Assembly: GCF_034259325.1 (NCBI RefSeq)
Contig: NZ_JAXIVS010000001.1
Location: forward strand, 372,001-436,000
DNA from: Hyalangium ruber
GTDB taxonomy: Bacteria; Myxococcota; Myxococcia; Myxococcales; Myxococcaceae
Direction: 5' to 3'
DNA length: 64,000 bases
The translations under genes were made by a program, and so were the position numbers. The notes under the pieces were generated by a model, which saw only the letters and a list, made by a program, of their open reading frames with translations, had not been told where the DNA came from and made no database searches. This document shows positions 27,846 through 36,312 of the stretch, piece after piece (within the stretch, counting starts at the first letter, position 1; each line of letters begins with the position of its first letter).

Positions 27846-28766
27846 ATGGAAGTGCCGTTAAAGCTCGCCACCACCTTCTTCGAGCATGCACCGGGACGAC
27901 CGAGCACGCCGAGCCACCTCGCCGAGTTCGAGAACCTGCTTCGTGGCGCATGGGAGACGGGCCAGAGCCCGTGGCCTGGGGTGCTCGTGCCCGCCGAAGT
28001 CTTCGTGCGACACCTGGCCAGGCTCCTGCCCGAGGTCAGCGATGCGCCCTCGCTCTCGGAGACGCTCGGACAACTGACACTCGAAGACCTCTATCTGGCA
28101 TGTGCCTGTGTTCACGGCGTGCCGGACGCGACCGATGTCCTCGAGCGCAACTACCTGGCCAGACTGCCGGCAGTGCTCGCGTACCTCAGGCTCCCCTCTC
28201 CTCTCCTCGAGGATCTGTGCCAGATGGTCCGCATCCATCTCCTGCTCGGCACCTCGGAGTCCGGGCCACGGCTGGCCGACTACACAGGCCGCGGAGCGCT
28301 GCTGAGCTGGATGCGGGTCATCGCCGCGCGCATGGCCCTCAGGCTGGGCCCTCAGGCTCGGGAGACCCCCGATGAGAACGTCCTCGCGGCCCTGGAGAGC
28401 CTGCAGTCCCCCGACCCGGATGCGGAGCTCGATCTCATCAAGCGTCGCTACCGCCCCATGTTCCTCCAGGCCATCCGAGAGGCCTTCGACGCGCTCTCGA
28501 GCGAGCAGCGCCACCTGCTCCGGCTCCACTTCGTGGATCGGCTGCCGACGACTCGGATGGCGCCGTTGTTCGGCGTGGACCAGTCAACGGTCTCGCGCTG
28601 GATCAAGGCGGCGCGGCAGGCCGTCTACGAGGACACGAAGCGCCTGCTCAAAGGGCGCCTCCGCTTGTCCTCGCGCGAGTTCGAGAGCCTCACGGCCGCC
28701 ATCGACAGCCATCTGGATCTGAGCTTCAGTCAGATCCTTCAGGACGACGAGCCGGAGAAGAAGTAG
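27846..28766 (+). CDS. Sigma-70-family RNA polymerase sigma factor, myxobacterial type
   Basis: The 306-residue protein has a poorly conserved N-terminal half. Its region-2-like segment is DLCQMVRIHLLLG....GRGALLSWMRVIAARMAL. Its region-4 helix-turn-helix is ALSSEQRHLLRLHFVDRLPT followed by TRMAPLFGVDQSTVSRWIKAAR. This corresponds to a sigma-70-like family that I recall as restricted to Myxococcales. It should redirect RNA polymerase to a limited set of promoters. It is divergent from, and 110 bases away from, a kinase with an anti-sigma-like zinc motif, so the two are probably a regulatory pair. Its targets may include the divergent operon itself. Confidence 0.8.
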   Translation: MEVPLKLATTFFEHAPGRPSTPSHLAEFENLLRGAWETGQSPWPGVLVPAEVFVRHLARLLPEVSDAPSLSETLGQLTLEDLYLACACVHGVPDATDVLERNYLARLPAVLAYLRLPSPLLEDLCQMVRIHLLLGTSESGPRLADYTGRGALLSWMRVIAARMALRLGPQARETPDENVLAALESLQSPDPDAELDLIKRRYRPMFLQAIREAFDALSSEQRHLLRLHFVDRLPTTRMAPLFGVDQSTVSRWIKAARQAVYEDTKRLLKGRLRLSSREFESLTAAIDSHLDLSFSQILQDDEPEKK

Positions 28767-28777
28767 CTCCAGGGCGT

Positions 28778-30478
28778 TCAGGGCGTGAACAGCTCCGCCG
28801 ACGTGAGGGCTTGTCCACGATTGTAGCCCCCCGCGATGAGCACCTGGCCATTGGGCAACAGCGTCGCCGTATGGGTGCCACGCGCCATGCTCAGGGGGGC
28901 CGTGGTGCTCCAATTTCCCGTGGCTGGGTCGTACACCTCCACCGACGCGATGGGGCCCGCCTCATTGAAGCCCCCCGCGATGAGCACCTGACCATTGGGC
29001 AGCAGCGTCGCCGTGTGGTGCTCGCGCACCGTGGCCATGGGCCTCGTCATGCGCCAGGTCCCCGTAGCCGGGTCGTACAGCTCCGCCGACGCGAGGGCCT
29101 TGGTTCCATTGCTGCCTCCCACGACGAGCACCTGGCTATTGGACAGCACCGTCGCCGTATGCTGATGGCGCGCCGAGTCCATGGAGCCCGTAGCGCTCCA
29201 GGCCGCCGTCGCCGGGTCGTACAGCTCCGCCGACGAGGGGTTGCCGGGGGTGGAGCTTCCAAAGCCTCCCGCGACGAGCACCTTGCCATTGGGCAGCAGC
29301 GTCACCGTGGCGGAGTGGCGCTCCGTGCCCATGCGTCCCGTGGCGCTCCAGGTTCTCGTGGCGGGGTCGTACAACTCCGACATCGGGTAACTCGTGCCCG
29401 TCGCGATGAGCACCTTGCCGTTGGGCAACAGGATCGCCGTATGGTCGGTGGGCCGGGTCAAGGCCAGCTCGCCCACGGAACTCCAGGCTCCCGTGACCGG
29501 GTCGTACAGCTCCGACGTGTTCACCGAGTAGCCGGTCTTCCCCGTGCCCCCCGCGACGAGCACCTTGCCGTCGGGCAGCAGGAGCAGCGGGTGGTGGTCG
29601 CGCGGCTCGACCATGGGGCCCGTGGCGCTCCAGGTCCCCGTGGCCGGATCATACAGCTCCGCCGAAGCGTGGCGCTTGTCTTCCCTGCCCCCCGAGACGA
29701 GCACCTTGCCGTTGGACAGCAAGACCGCCGCGAGGCTGCCGCGCGCCGTGGCCATGGAGCCCGTCGCGGTCCACTTCGCGGAGCAGGCCGGCAGTCCCTT
29801 GAGGGTGAAGACCTTGCTGTCGGTCAGGCCGAAGGCATTGGTGACGGTGGCGGTGACGGTCGTGGGCGTGCCCAGTACGGCACAGGCGGGCGCGCTCCAG
29901 GTCGCGCGGCTGCGGTTGGCGCCGCTATCGGACGTACCTGGCGTCCCAGCGCTGGCGCTCCAGATGAAGGTGAGCTCGGACCGCTCAGGGTCCTTGGCGG
30001 CCACCTTGAAGGTGACCTTGCCGCCCGGCCTGACGTTCATCGTGGACTGAGAGGATTGGGTGATGCGGGGAGGCGAGCGCTGAATGGGCGGAGCCTGGAC
30101 AGCGGGCGGAGGCGTGACCTGCTCCAGCTCGAGGGTGATGCGCTTGGTCTTGTTCGCGGTGAGGTTGATGCCGGAAACGGAGTCCTCGGCGATCAGGTTG
30201 TTGGCGGCATCGAAGGCCCGGACTTGGAAGGAGCGCTGGGCACCGGAGGGAATGTCGTCGAGGGTGCCGCTCCACGTGTCGCCGGTAGCAGTCAGGTCCA
30301 GGGAGAGAGAGGAGAAGTCCGTGGCGCTGGCGACGACAGTCACGCGGGAGACGGGAGCGCCAGGAGACGGGGGCACCGAGATGGTGAACTGGGCCGAGCT
30401 GGTGTTCGCGGCGGAAGCGTCGCCCGAGAAGAGCGCCAGGGCGAGCGCCAGGAGGAGAGGGGTGAATCTTGTATTCAT
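28778..30478 (-). CDS. Secreted Kelch-repeat protein
   Basis: The 566-residue protein has a signal peptide ending at DASA and an immunoglobulin-like N-terminal part (residues about 30-120). A PKD/Ig-like segment with VTATVTNAFGLTDSKVFTL follows. Then come six to seven Kelch motifs of the form M...R..HTATLLPNGQVLIAGG......ASAELYDPATGTWS. These form a propeller of the galactose-oxidase-like class, but no oxidase residues are recognisable. It probably acts outside the cell as a binding protein. The region before the ATG lacks a Shine-Dalgarno sequence. It is encoded 120 bases downstream of the zinc-ribbon gene, with a hairpin between them. Confidence 0.8.
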   Translation of the reverse strand: MNTRFTPLLLALALALFSGDASAANTSSAQFTISVPPSPGAPVSRVTVVASATDFSSLSLDLTATGDTWSGTLDDIPSGAQRSFQVRAFDAANNLIAEDSVSGINLTANKTKRITLELEQVTPPPAVQAPPIQRSPPRITQSSQSTMNVRPGGKVTFKVAAKDPERSELTFIWSASAGTPGTSDSGANRSRATWSAPACAVLGTPTTVTATVTNAFGLTDSKVFTLKGLPACSAKWTATGSMATARGSLAAVLLSNGKVLVSGGREDKRHASAELYDPATGTWSATGPMVEPRDHHPLLLLPDGKVLVAGGTGKTGYSVNTSELYDPVTGAWSSVGELALTRPTDHTAILLPNGKVLIATGTSYPMSELYDPATRTWSATGRMGTERHSATVTLLPNGKVLVAGGFGSSTPGNPSSAELYDPATAAWSATGSMDSARHQHTATVLSNSQVLVVGGSNGTKALASAELYDPATGTWRMTRPMATVREHHTATLLPNGQVLIAGGFNEAGPIASVEVYDPATGNWSTTAPLSMARGTHTATLLPNGQVLIAGGYNRGQALTSAELFTP

Positions 30479-30514
30479 AAAATGTAAGAACCGTGTTGGG
30501 GCAGCCAGAGGGGG

Positions 30515-30533
30515 GCCGTCCGCGCCTGACGGC
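30515..30533. terminator. Hairpin between zinc-ribbon and Kelch genes
   Basis: GCCGTC and GACGGC form a 6-base stem with a 7-base loop in the 120-base gap between two minus-strand genes. No U-run follows on the minus strand. It may be a weak terminator of the upstream gene or part of the Kelch mRNA leader. Confidence 0.3.
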
Positions 30534-30598
30534 AGAGAAAACCTTTAGATTCAAAGTCCCAGTGAGAATTGCTGGAACTCGAACTCTGGCAGCGCGCA

Positions 30599-32293
30599 CT
30601 ACTGGATGAAGTGCTTGCGGAACTCCGCCAGGGTGCAACCGAAGGTCCCCAGGCTGTCGAAGAGGGCTGTGCCCAACGGGTGCATCGTGACGAAGACGTG
30701 CCCTTGGAGGATGGCGGTGCGGACAGGCTCGACGATGCTCGGATGGTCGTTGATGGAGCCGGTGGCGATGGCGTGGACGAAGCTCCGGAAGAGCTCCAGT
30801 TGCTCGCCCGTCGAGAGCATGTCGAACGGCTTCTGCGCCTGCGCCTGCGCAAGCTGGTTGAGCACGAGGTGATTCAACGTGACGAAGCCGTAGAGCCCCG
30901 TGCGGAAGCGACTGAGCAGCTCCACCCAGTCCATCCTGTGAGTGGTGGTGGTGGTGGTGCTCGGCTTCTTCATCAAGGAGGACACGAGCGAGCCGAGGAA
31001 GGACGACTCGTCGATGAGCGGCAGCTTGGTGCGCTCCGAATACGCCTTGAAGAAACCCTTCAGGAACGTGGCGTACACGCCCGTGTCGTTGTCGTTGAAG
31101 CCGTAGATGGCGGCGATGTGGGGTCTGCCGGAGAGGTCGATGCAGAACGACTCGAAACAGTTGCTGGGCGCACCCGACTCACCGAGCGCCCAGATCCCCT
31201 GGGCTCGGGGCAGCACGAGCACCTTACCCGACGTCATGCTCGGGAAGATGGCGCCTGGGGCGTATTTGTCGAAGATCTCGGGGATGGGATAGACGGTGAC
31301 CAGCGTGCAGAACTCGTCGAGTTCCCTGGCTTGCAGATGCACCTTCGTGAGCAAGGTCTTCAGCGGCACCACCGAGTCGGAATCCAGGTGGGTGAAGATG
31401 ATGACGTCGGGCTTGCCCTGCTCGAGCTCGCTCACCGAGTAGGTGACGCCAAGCGAGCAGTTCGATGTGCCGTAGGTGAGAATGCGCTGCACCGGGGCCT
31501 TCTTGAGGATGTCGTAGACCTGGTAGTCCGAGTCGATGATGCCGTCGGGCTTCATGGCGCCCTCCCAGGTGAAGACACCGCCCTGGGCCGTGACACGAAG
31601 CGTGTAGAACTTCCGCTTGTTCGTCCCCAGGCAGTCGAGCAGGTACTTGCCCTCGATGAGCCGCACCTGCGCGAAGCTCTCCCACCCGACGACGAGATCA
31701 CAGGTGTTCGACTCCTCGTAATAAACGAGGAAGGAACTCTGGGTGTTCTGAGGGAGCGAGGAGATGTGCTGCTTCACGTTGGCCGGGAGTTGCATCACGG
31801 AGGTGTTCTCCGCCTCGGCCATCTCGAGGCCCTCGAGCACTGAGGAATCGAGCAACTGCTCGAACATGTCCCCCAACAGCACGACTCGCTGTCTCCCGTG
31901 CCGCTCGATGAGACGCTTCAGGTCGAGCAGGTTCTTCTCCGAGCCCAGGACGATGGGCAGACGGCCATGCACGAAGCTGCTCGAGGAAACGCGCCTCTTG
32001 CTCGAGGAGAAGAACATCGACGGCGCAGGGAGCTCCAAGTGCGAGGGGCGCGTCTTCCGGGCAGTCATTCGCCGCTTCTGAGCGTCCTCCCGGCTCTTGA
32101 CTGCCTTCTGCCGGGCCTCCTCGATGGCTTTGGAATCCCTGAGGCCCACCATCGATGAGCTGCTTCCAACACCTACGAAGCGCTTTGCGGACTGGGAGCC
32201 ACCAGCCTGGGTGTGTCCACAGAAGGTGCAGACCCGGGGCTCCTGGTCCTCCTGCTCATTCTTCTTGGCGCAGCGCTCGCAAACGAACGACAT
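30599..32293 (-). CDS. Zinc-ribbon protein of unknown function
   Basis: I do not recognise this 564-residue protein as a whole. It opens with a zinc ribbon (CERCAKKNEQ and CTFCGHT, two CxxC pairs within residues 5-25), then a Ser/Lys/Arg-rich low-complexity stretch to about residue 95. The rest is globular, with mixed beta strands, no signal peptide and no membrane helix. It includes a run of six threonines near residue 450 and a C-terminal helical part (LFRSFVHAIATGSINDHPSI). ATG 32293 has GAGGAG just upstream; the open frame extends further but without support. It is probably cytoplasmic. The nearby genes do not suggest a pathway. Confidence 0.6.
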   Translation of the reverse strand: MSFVCERCAKKNEQEDQEPRVCTFCGHTQAGGSQSAKRFVGVGSSSSMVGLRDSKAIEEARQKAVKSREDAQKRRMTARKTRPSHLELPAPSMFFSSSKRRVSSSSFVHGRLPIVLGSEKNLLDLKRLIERHGRQRVVLLGDMFEQLLDSSVLEGLEMAEAENTSVMQLPANVKQHISSLPQNTQSSFLVYYEESNTCDLVVGWESFAQVRLIEGKYLLDCLGTNKRKFYTLRVTAQGGVFTWEGAMKPDGIIDSDYQVYDILKKAPVQRILTYGTSNCSLGVTYSVSELEQGKPDVIIFTHLDSDSVVPLKTLLTKVHLQARELDEFCTLVTVYPIPEIFDKYAPGAIFPSMTSGKVLVLPRAQGIWALGESGAPSNCFESFCIDLSGRPHIAAIYGFNDNDTGVYATFLKGFFKAYSERTKLPLIDESSFLGSLVSSLMKKPSTTTTTTHRMDWVELLSRFRTGLYGFVTLNHLVLNQLAQAQAQKPFDMLSTGEQLELFRSFVHAIATGSINDHPSIVEPVRTAILQGHVFVTMHPLGTALFDSLGTFGCTLAEFRKHFIQ

Positions 32294-32349
32294 GGCTCCT
32301 CGTCGGGCAACGGTGTGCCGGCGGAGCATAGGGCCCACGGCCCAGGGTT

Positions 32350-33279
32350 TCAGCCTCGAGTGGCAGGGGCGTCCGTCCCCACACGCTCGTGGAGCCAGCG
32401 GAACATGTCCTGCCAGGCCTGGTCCGGCAGCTTGTGGCCCGACTCGTACCAACGCACCGTGTGAGAAGAGCCCGCGGCACGGTGCAAGGCCTCGGCCTTG
32501 GCGGGCGGCACGAGCGGGTCCTCTCGGCCGTTCTGGAAGAGGATGCTGCCGGAACGGGCCCGGCCCACCCAATTCATGCCCCCCACGGGCCCCAAGGTGG
32601 CGATCCAGGACTCCCGCTCCTCGGGGGACAGCTCCGCGAGAGGCCCCTGGGGCGTGCCATCGAGCGAGGTGAAGTGCGAGACGAAACCGCCGTCCGCGAC
32701 GTACAGGATATAGGTGGCGGGACGCGCGTCCACGCCCGCGAAGAGCGCTCCCACCGCCCCACCGTAGCTGCCCCCCACGAAGGCGATGCGAGCGGGGTCC
32801 ACGTCCGGCCGCGCGAGCAACAGGTCCACCGCGCGCTGCAGGTCCACGATGAGCTGCACCTGGTCCGCGCGGTCCGCCGCCGTGAAGGTCACCGCAGAGG
32901 CGTTTCGCCGGGCAAAAGGCGCGTCCACCGACACCACCACCGCGCCCCGGCGCGCGAACGGGAGCGCCCGGGGGTGGAGCTGGGCCGCGCTGCCGGGCGC
33001 GCCGTGCATCATCACGATGCCCGCCTTCTTCCCCTCCCGCTGCGGGACGAGGATCCGCCCGGTGGCGCGACCTCCCTTCGGACTCGCGAAGGACATCTCA
33101 TACACCTCCACGCCATCCTCCACCGACAGCCGCTCCGTCTTCAGATCGAGAGGAGCAGCGCGGTCGTACGCGAACAGAGCGCGCTCCTCGTCCGAGGCAA
33201 CGGACGGCTTGGGCGCGGACGCGACAGCGAGGGTGGGAGCGAACAACAACGAGAGCGCGAGCAGCGTGGTGCGGGTCAT
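32350..33279 (-). CDS. Secreted alpha/beta hydrolase
   Basis: The 309-residue protein has a signal peptide (TLLALSLLFAPTLAVA) and a dienelactone-hydrolase/prolyl-oligopeptidase-like alpha/beta hydrolase fold. It has an oxyanion-side MMHGAPGS motif, the nucleophile elbow GGSYGG, an acid in FQNGREDPLVPP and a histidine in ESGHKLP. The catalytic triad is therefore complete. It should hydrolyse an ester or amide in the periplasm or outside; the substrate is unknown. ATG 33279 was chosen because GGAGG lies five bases upstream and the signal starts there. A GC-rich hairpin sits immediately before the ribosome site. Confidence 0.82.
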   Translation of the reverse strand: MTRTTLLALSLLFAPTLAVASAPKPSVASDEERALFAYDRAAPLDLKTERLSVEDGVEVYEMSFASPKGGRATGRILVPQREGKKAGIVMMHGAPGSAAQLHPRALPFARRGAVVVSVDAPFARRNASAVTFTAADRADQVQLIVDLQRAVDLLLARPDVDPARIAFVGGSYGGAVGALFAGVDARPATYILYVADGGFVSHFTSLDGTPQGPLAELSPEERESWIATLGPVGGMNWVGRARSGSILFQNGREDPLVPPAKAEALHRAAGSSHTVRWYESGHKLPDQAWQDMFRWLHERVGTDAPATRG

Positions 33280-33292
33280 GGGAGCCTCCGGG

Positions 33293-33314
33293 CCCTGCCG
33301 CGATCCGGGCAGGG
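33293..33314 (-). other. Hairpin in the leader of the hydrolase gene
   Basis: CCCTGCC and GGCAGGG form a 7-base perfect stem with an 8-base loop. It lies immediately upstream of the GGAGG ribosome site of the hydrolase gene and within the 192-base gap after the MoaB-like gene. It may terminate upstream transcription or influence translation; no U-run is present. Confidence 0.3.
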
Positions 33315-33471
33315 GGCGCTCACCGCGAGAGTGCGGGGCGCCACTCACCGACCAAGCAGGCCGCGTGCCACCACTCGGGCACACGCTCGGCGCCCGAAGG
33401 AGACGCGTGACTCCGTGAGCCCTGCGTTCACCTCCGGGACCCGGGCCTCCCAGAAACGGACAGTGCCAGGC

Positions 33472-34086
33472 TCAGCGCGTCAGCTCGCGTACGGCGTGCC
33501 CCAGCTCCGGAAGGATGAGCGCCTCCAGCGCCAGCTTCACCGCCTGAGGCGAGCCCGGCATCGCGAAGACGATCATCCCCTGGTACGTGCCCGCCGTGGC
33601 GCGCGAGAGCATCGCCGGGCTGCCGATCTGCTCGTACGAGAGCATCCGGAAGATCTCCCCGAAGCCCGGCAGCTCCTTCTCGAACAGGCCGCGCAGCGTC
33701 TCCACCGTGGAGTCCCGCCGGCCAATCCCCGTGCCCCCGTTGAAGAGCACCGCCCGCGCGCCCGCACCCGCCGCCTCGGCCAGCGCGGCTCGGATCGCCT
33801 CCGGATCGTCCTTCACCACCTTGTAACCGCACAGCGTGTGCCCCGCGGCCTCCAGCCCGCCGCGCAGCGCCTTGCCGCTCTCGTCCTTCGCCTCGTCCCG
33901 GCTGTCCGAGCACGTCACCACGAACGCGCTCACCTGCGCCGGCGCGTGCGACTTGTGCTCCTCGGCCGCGTGCGAGTGGCCGTGGTCGGCGTGCGGGTGA
34001 TGGTGGTGGTGGTGATGGTGGTGCTTGTGACCATGATCGTGGTCATGGTCGTGGTCGTGGTCGTGGTCGTGGCCGTCGTGTCCCAT
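33472..34086 (-). CDS. MoaB/MogA-like molybdopterin-binding protein with His-rich N-terminus
   Basis: Residues about 48-204 form a MoaB/Mog domain. It has an opening FVVTCSDSRDEAKDESG strand, the NGGTGIGRRDSTVETL loop that binds molybdopterin, and MPGSPQAVKLALE near the end. The family adenylylates or binds molybdopterin during cofactor synthesis. The first 40 residues are exceptional: about 20 histidines alternating with Asp and then nine in a row, which would bind divalent metals such as Ni, Zn or Cu. The encoding DNA is a run of GTGGTG-like triplets at 33994-34080. A Rieske protein gene lies 26 bases upstream on the same strand. No other moa gene is in the window. Confidence 0.82.
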   Translation of the reverse strand: MGHDGHDHDHDHDHDHDHGHKHHHHHHHHHPHADHGHSHAAEEHKSHAPAQVSAFVVTCSDSRDEAKDESGKALRGGLEAAGHTLCGYKVVKDDPEAIRAALAEAAGAGARAVLFNGGTGIGRRDSTVETLRGLFEKELPGFGEIFRMLSYEQIGSPAMLSRATAGTYQGMIVFAMPGSPQAVKLALEALILPELGHAVRELTR

Positions 34087-34112
34087 GGATGCCCTCCCGC
34101 TTGAACGGTGCG

Positions 34113-34427
34113 CTACTTGGAGAAGGTCTCGTCAATGACGAGCTGCCCGTTCTCCACTTCGACCTTCACCACCGGCTGGTCATCGGCGATGCCGGGAGAG
34201 GTCACGTTCTGCCCGGTGTCCATGTCGAAGCCGACCTCGTGGCAGGGGCAGACGACCAGGTTGTCCTCGATGCGCCCACCCGACAGCAGGCAGCCGGCGT
34301 GGTTGCACCAGTCATCGAGCCCCTTGTAGCGCCCGTTGACCTTGGCCACGCACACATTGCGCTTGCCTACCTCGTAGCCCCGCAGCTCCTTCTCGGCGAA
34401 ATCCGCTGGTCCGAGCTTGATCTTCAT
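34113..34427 (-). CDS. Rieske-type [2Fe-2S] ferredoxin
   Basis: The 104-residue protein has both Rieske ligand pairs: C-x-H in DDWCNHAGC and C-x2-H in VVCPCHEVGFD, followed by the TG turn. The length and lack of a membrane anchor match soluble Rieske ferredoxins such as those serving dioxygenases or nitrite reductases. It should transfer single electrons in the cytoplasm. ATG 34427 is preceded by AGGAAG at a loose distance. The MoaB-like gene follows 26 bases downstream, suggesting one transcript; a partner oxygenase is not present. Confidence 0.85.
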   Translation of the reverse strand: MKIKLGPADFAEKELRGYEVGKRNVCVAKVNGRYKGLDDWCNHAGCLLSGGRIEDNLVVCPCHEVGFDMDTGQNVTSPGIADDQPVVKVEVENGQLVIDETFSK

Positions 34428-34554
34428 CGGCTTCGTTCTTCCTCTAGATGACAGGTTGGCACTCCTTCTACCCTGCCCCGCTGGACTGAGGGAGTGCTTC
34501 CTGAGGCTCCACTCACGCCTGCGCGCTCGCTCCCTTCGGGTTACCTTCCCTACC

Positions 34555-36300
34555 GTGAACCCGAACACCCTCGACAAAGCCGCCGTCGCCAAGATCCTCC
34601 GGGAGCTCTCCCTGCTGCTCCAGCTCAAGGGGGAGAACGCCTTCAAGGTCCGCGCCTATGACACCGCCGCGGACCGGATCCTGGGGATGACCCAGGACCT
34701 GGGCGCCCTGGTACGGGAAGGTCGCCTGCAAGAGCTCCCAGGGATCGGCCAGGGGCTGGCCGAGAAGATCTCCGAGCTGGTGAGCACGGGGAAGCTTGGC
34801 TTCCACGAGGAGCTCAAGGCCGAGTTCCCTCCGGGCCTCCTGGAGATGCTCCAGCTGCCGGACATGGGGCCCAAGAAGGCGATGGCGCTGTGGCGCGAGC
34901 TGCAGGTGGGCAGCGTGGCGGACCTGGAGCGGGCCTGCCGCGAGGGCCGGGTGCGCGCGCTCAAGGGCTTTGGGGCCAAGAGCGAGGCGAAGATCCTCGA
35001 AGGCATCGCCCTGCACCAGCGGGCGCAGGGCAAGCGCAAGCTCCTGGGAGACGTGCTGCCCACGGTCGAGGGCCTCCTGGAGCTGCTCCGGGCCGCGCCC
35101 GGCGTGGTGCGCGTCAGCCCGGCGGGCAGTGTGCGCCGCCGTGCCGAGACGGTGGGAGATGTAGACCTGCTGGCCTCGGCGCCCCAGGCGGGGCCAGTGC
35201 TGGACGTGCTGGCCAACGCGCCGGGAGTGGCGGTGCTGATCGGCAAGGGCGAGAGCAAGTGCTCGGTGCGAATGACGGAGGCAGACCTGCAGGTGGATCT
35301 GCGCGTGCTGCCGGACGAGGACTTCGCCACGGCGCTGCACCACTTCACCGGCTCCAAGGCCCACCATGTGCGCCTGCGCGGCATGGGCCAGGACAAGGGG
35401 CTGAAGATCTCCGAGTGGGGTGTCCACCAGGAGGACGGCACCAAGCTGCCCATCCGGGACGAGGCGGACATCTACCGGCTGCTGGGGATGCAGTACGTCC
35501 CGCCCGAGCTGCGCGAGGACAGCGGTGAGATCGAGGCGGCGCTGGAGGGCCGGCTGCCCGAGGATCTGGTGTCCCTTGAGGACGTGCTGGGCGTGGTGCA
35601 TTGCCACAGCACCTGGTCGGACGGGAAGAACTCGCTGGAGGAGATGGCGCGAGCGGCGCAGGCCCTGGGGCTGAAGTACCTCACGGTCACCGAGCACAGC
35701 CAGGCGGCCGTCTACGCGGGAGGCCTCAAGGAGGACGATCTCAAGCGCCAGTGGGACGAGATCGACCGGGTGAACGCGGCGGTGCCGGGCCTGCGGCTGC
35801 TCAAGGGCATCGAGGTGGACATCCTGGAGTCGGGGGCGCTCGACTACCGCGACAGCGTGCTGGAGCGGTGCGAGCTGGTCATCGGCTCGGTCCACATCCG
35901 GCACAGCATGAACGAGGAGCAGATGACGCAGCGGCTGCTCAACGCCATGGACAACCCGCACCTGAACATCATCGGGCACCCCACCGGGCGCCTCATCCAC
36001 GAGCGGGAGCCGTACCCGGTGCGCATGGAGGCGGTGCTGGACAAGGCGGCCGCGCGCGGCGTGGTGATGGAAGTGAACGGCAAGCCGGCTCGCCTGGACC
36101 TGAAGGCCGAGCACGTGCGGCAGGCCGTCCAGCGGGGAGTGAAGCTGGTGGTGAGCGCGGACGCACACCGCCGGGAGGATCTCAACCACCTGGTCTTCGC
36201 CGTGGCCACCGCGCGCCGGGGCTGGGCGCGCAAGGGAGAGGTGCTCAACACCCTGCCCGCGGACCGGTTCATCTCCACCCTCAAGGGCCTCCGGTGCTAA
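34555..36300 (+). CDS. polX: DNA polymerase X family protein with PHP domain
   Basis: The 581-residue length and domain order match bacterial PolX. Helix-hairpin-helix motifs come first (LPGIGQGLAEKI; LKGFGAKSEAKI), then a nucleotidyltransferase palm with GDVDLL and a third acidic residue in DLQVDLRV. A C-terminal PHP domain carries all metal-ligand motifs: VHCHSTWSDG, TEHSQ, GIEVDIL, IGSVHIRH, GHPTGR and SADAHR. The protein should fill short DNA gaps in base-excision repair and use the PHP domain as a 3'-5' exonuclease or AP endonuclease. Start GTG 34555 gives the family length; no strong ribosome site is seen. It is divergent from the Rieske gene. Confidence 0.9.
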   Translation: MNPNTLDKAAVAKILRELSLLLQLKGENAFKVRAYDTAADRILGMTQDLGALVREGRLQELPGIGQGLAEKISELVSTGKLGFHEELKAEFPPGLLEMLQLPDMGPKKAMALWRELQVGSVADLERACREGRVRALKGFGAKSEAKILEGIALHQRAQGKRKLLGDVLPTVEGLLELLRAAPGVVRVSPAGSVRRRAETVGDVDLLASAPQAGPVLDVLANAPGVAVLIGKGESKCSVRMTEADLQVDLRVLPDEDFATALHHFTGSKAHHVRLRGMGQDKGLKISEWGVHQEDGTKLPIRDEADIYRLLGMQYVPPELREDSGEIEAALEGRLPEDLVSLEDVLGVVHCHSTWSDGKNSLEEMARAAQALGLKYLTVTEHSQAAVYAGGLKEDDLKRQWDEIDRVNAAVPGLRLLKGIEVDILESGALDYRDSVLERCELVIGSVHIRHSMNEEQMTQRLLNAMDNPHLNIIGHPTGRLIHEREPYPVRMEAVLDKAAARGVVMEVNGKPARLDLKAEHVRQAVQRGVKLVVSADAHRREDLNHLVFAVATARRGWARKGEVLNTLPADRFISTLKGLRC

Positions 36301-36312
36301 CCTCGTGGCGCG

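Noticed and set aside
33994..34080. GTGGTG-type triplet run as a CRISPR-like or satellite repeat
   Set aside because: It is in-frame coding for the His/Asp arm of the MoaB-like protein and has no spacer structure.
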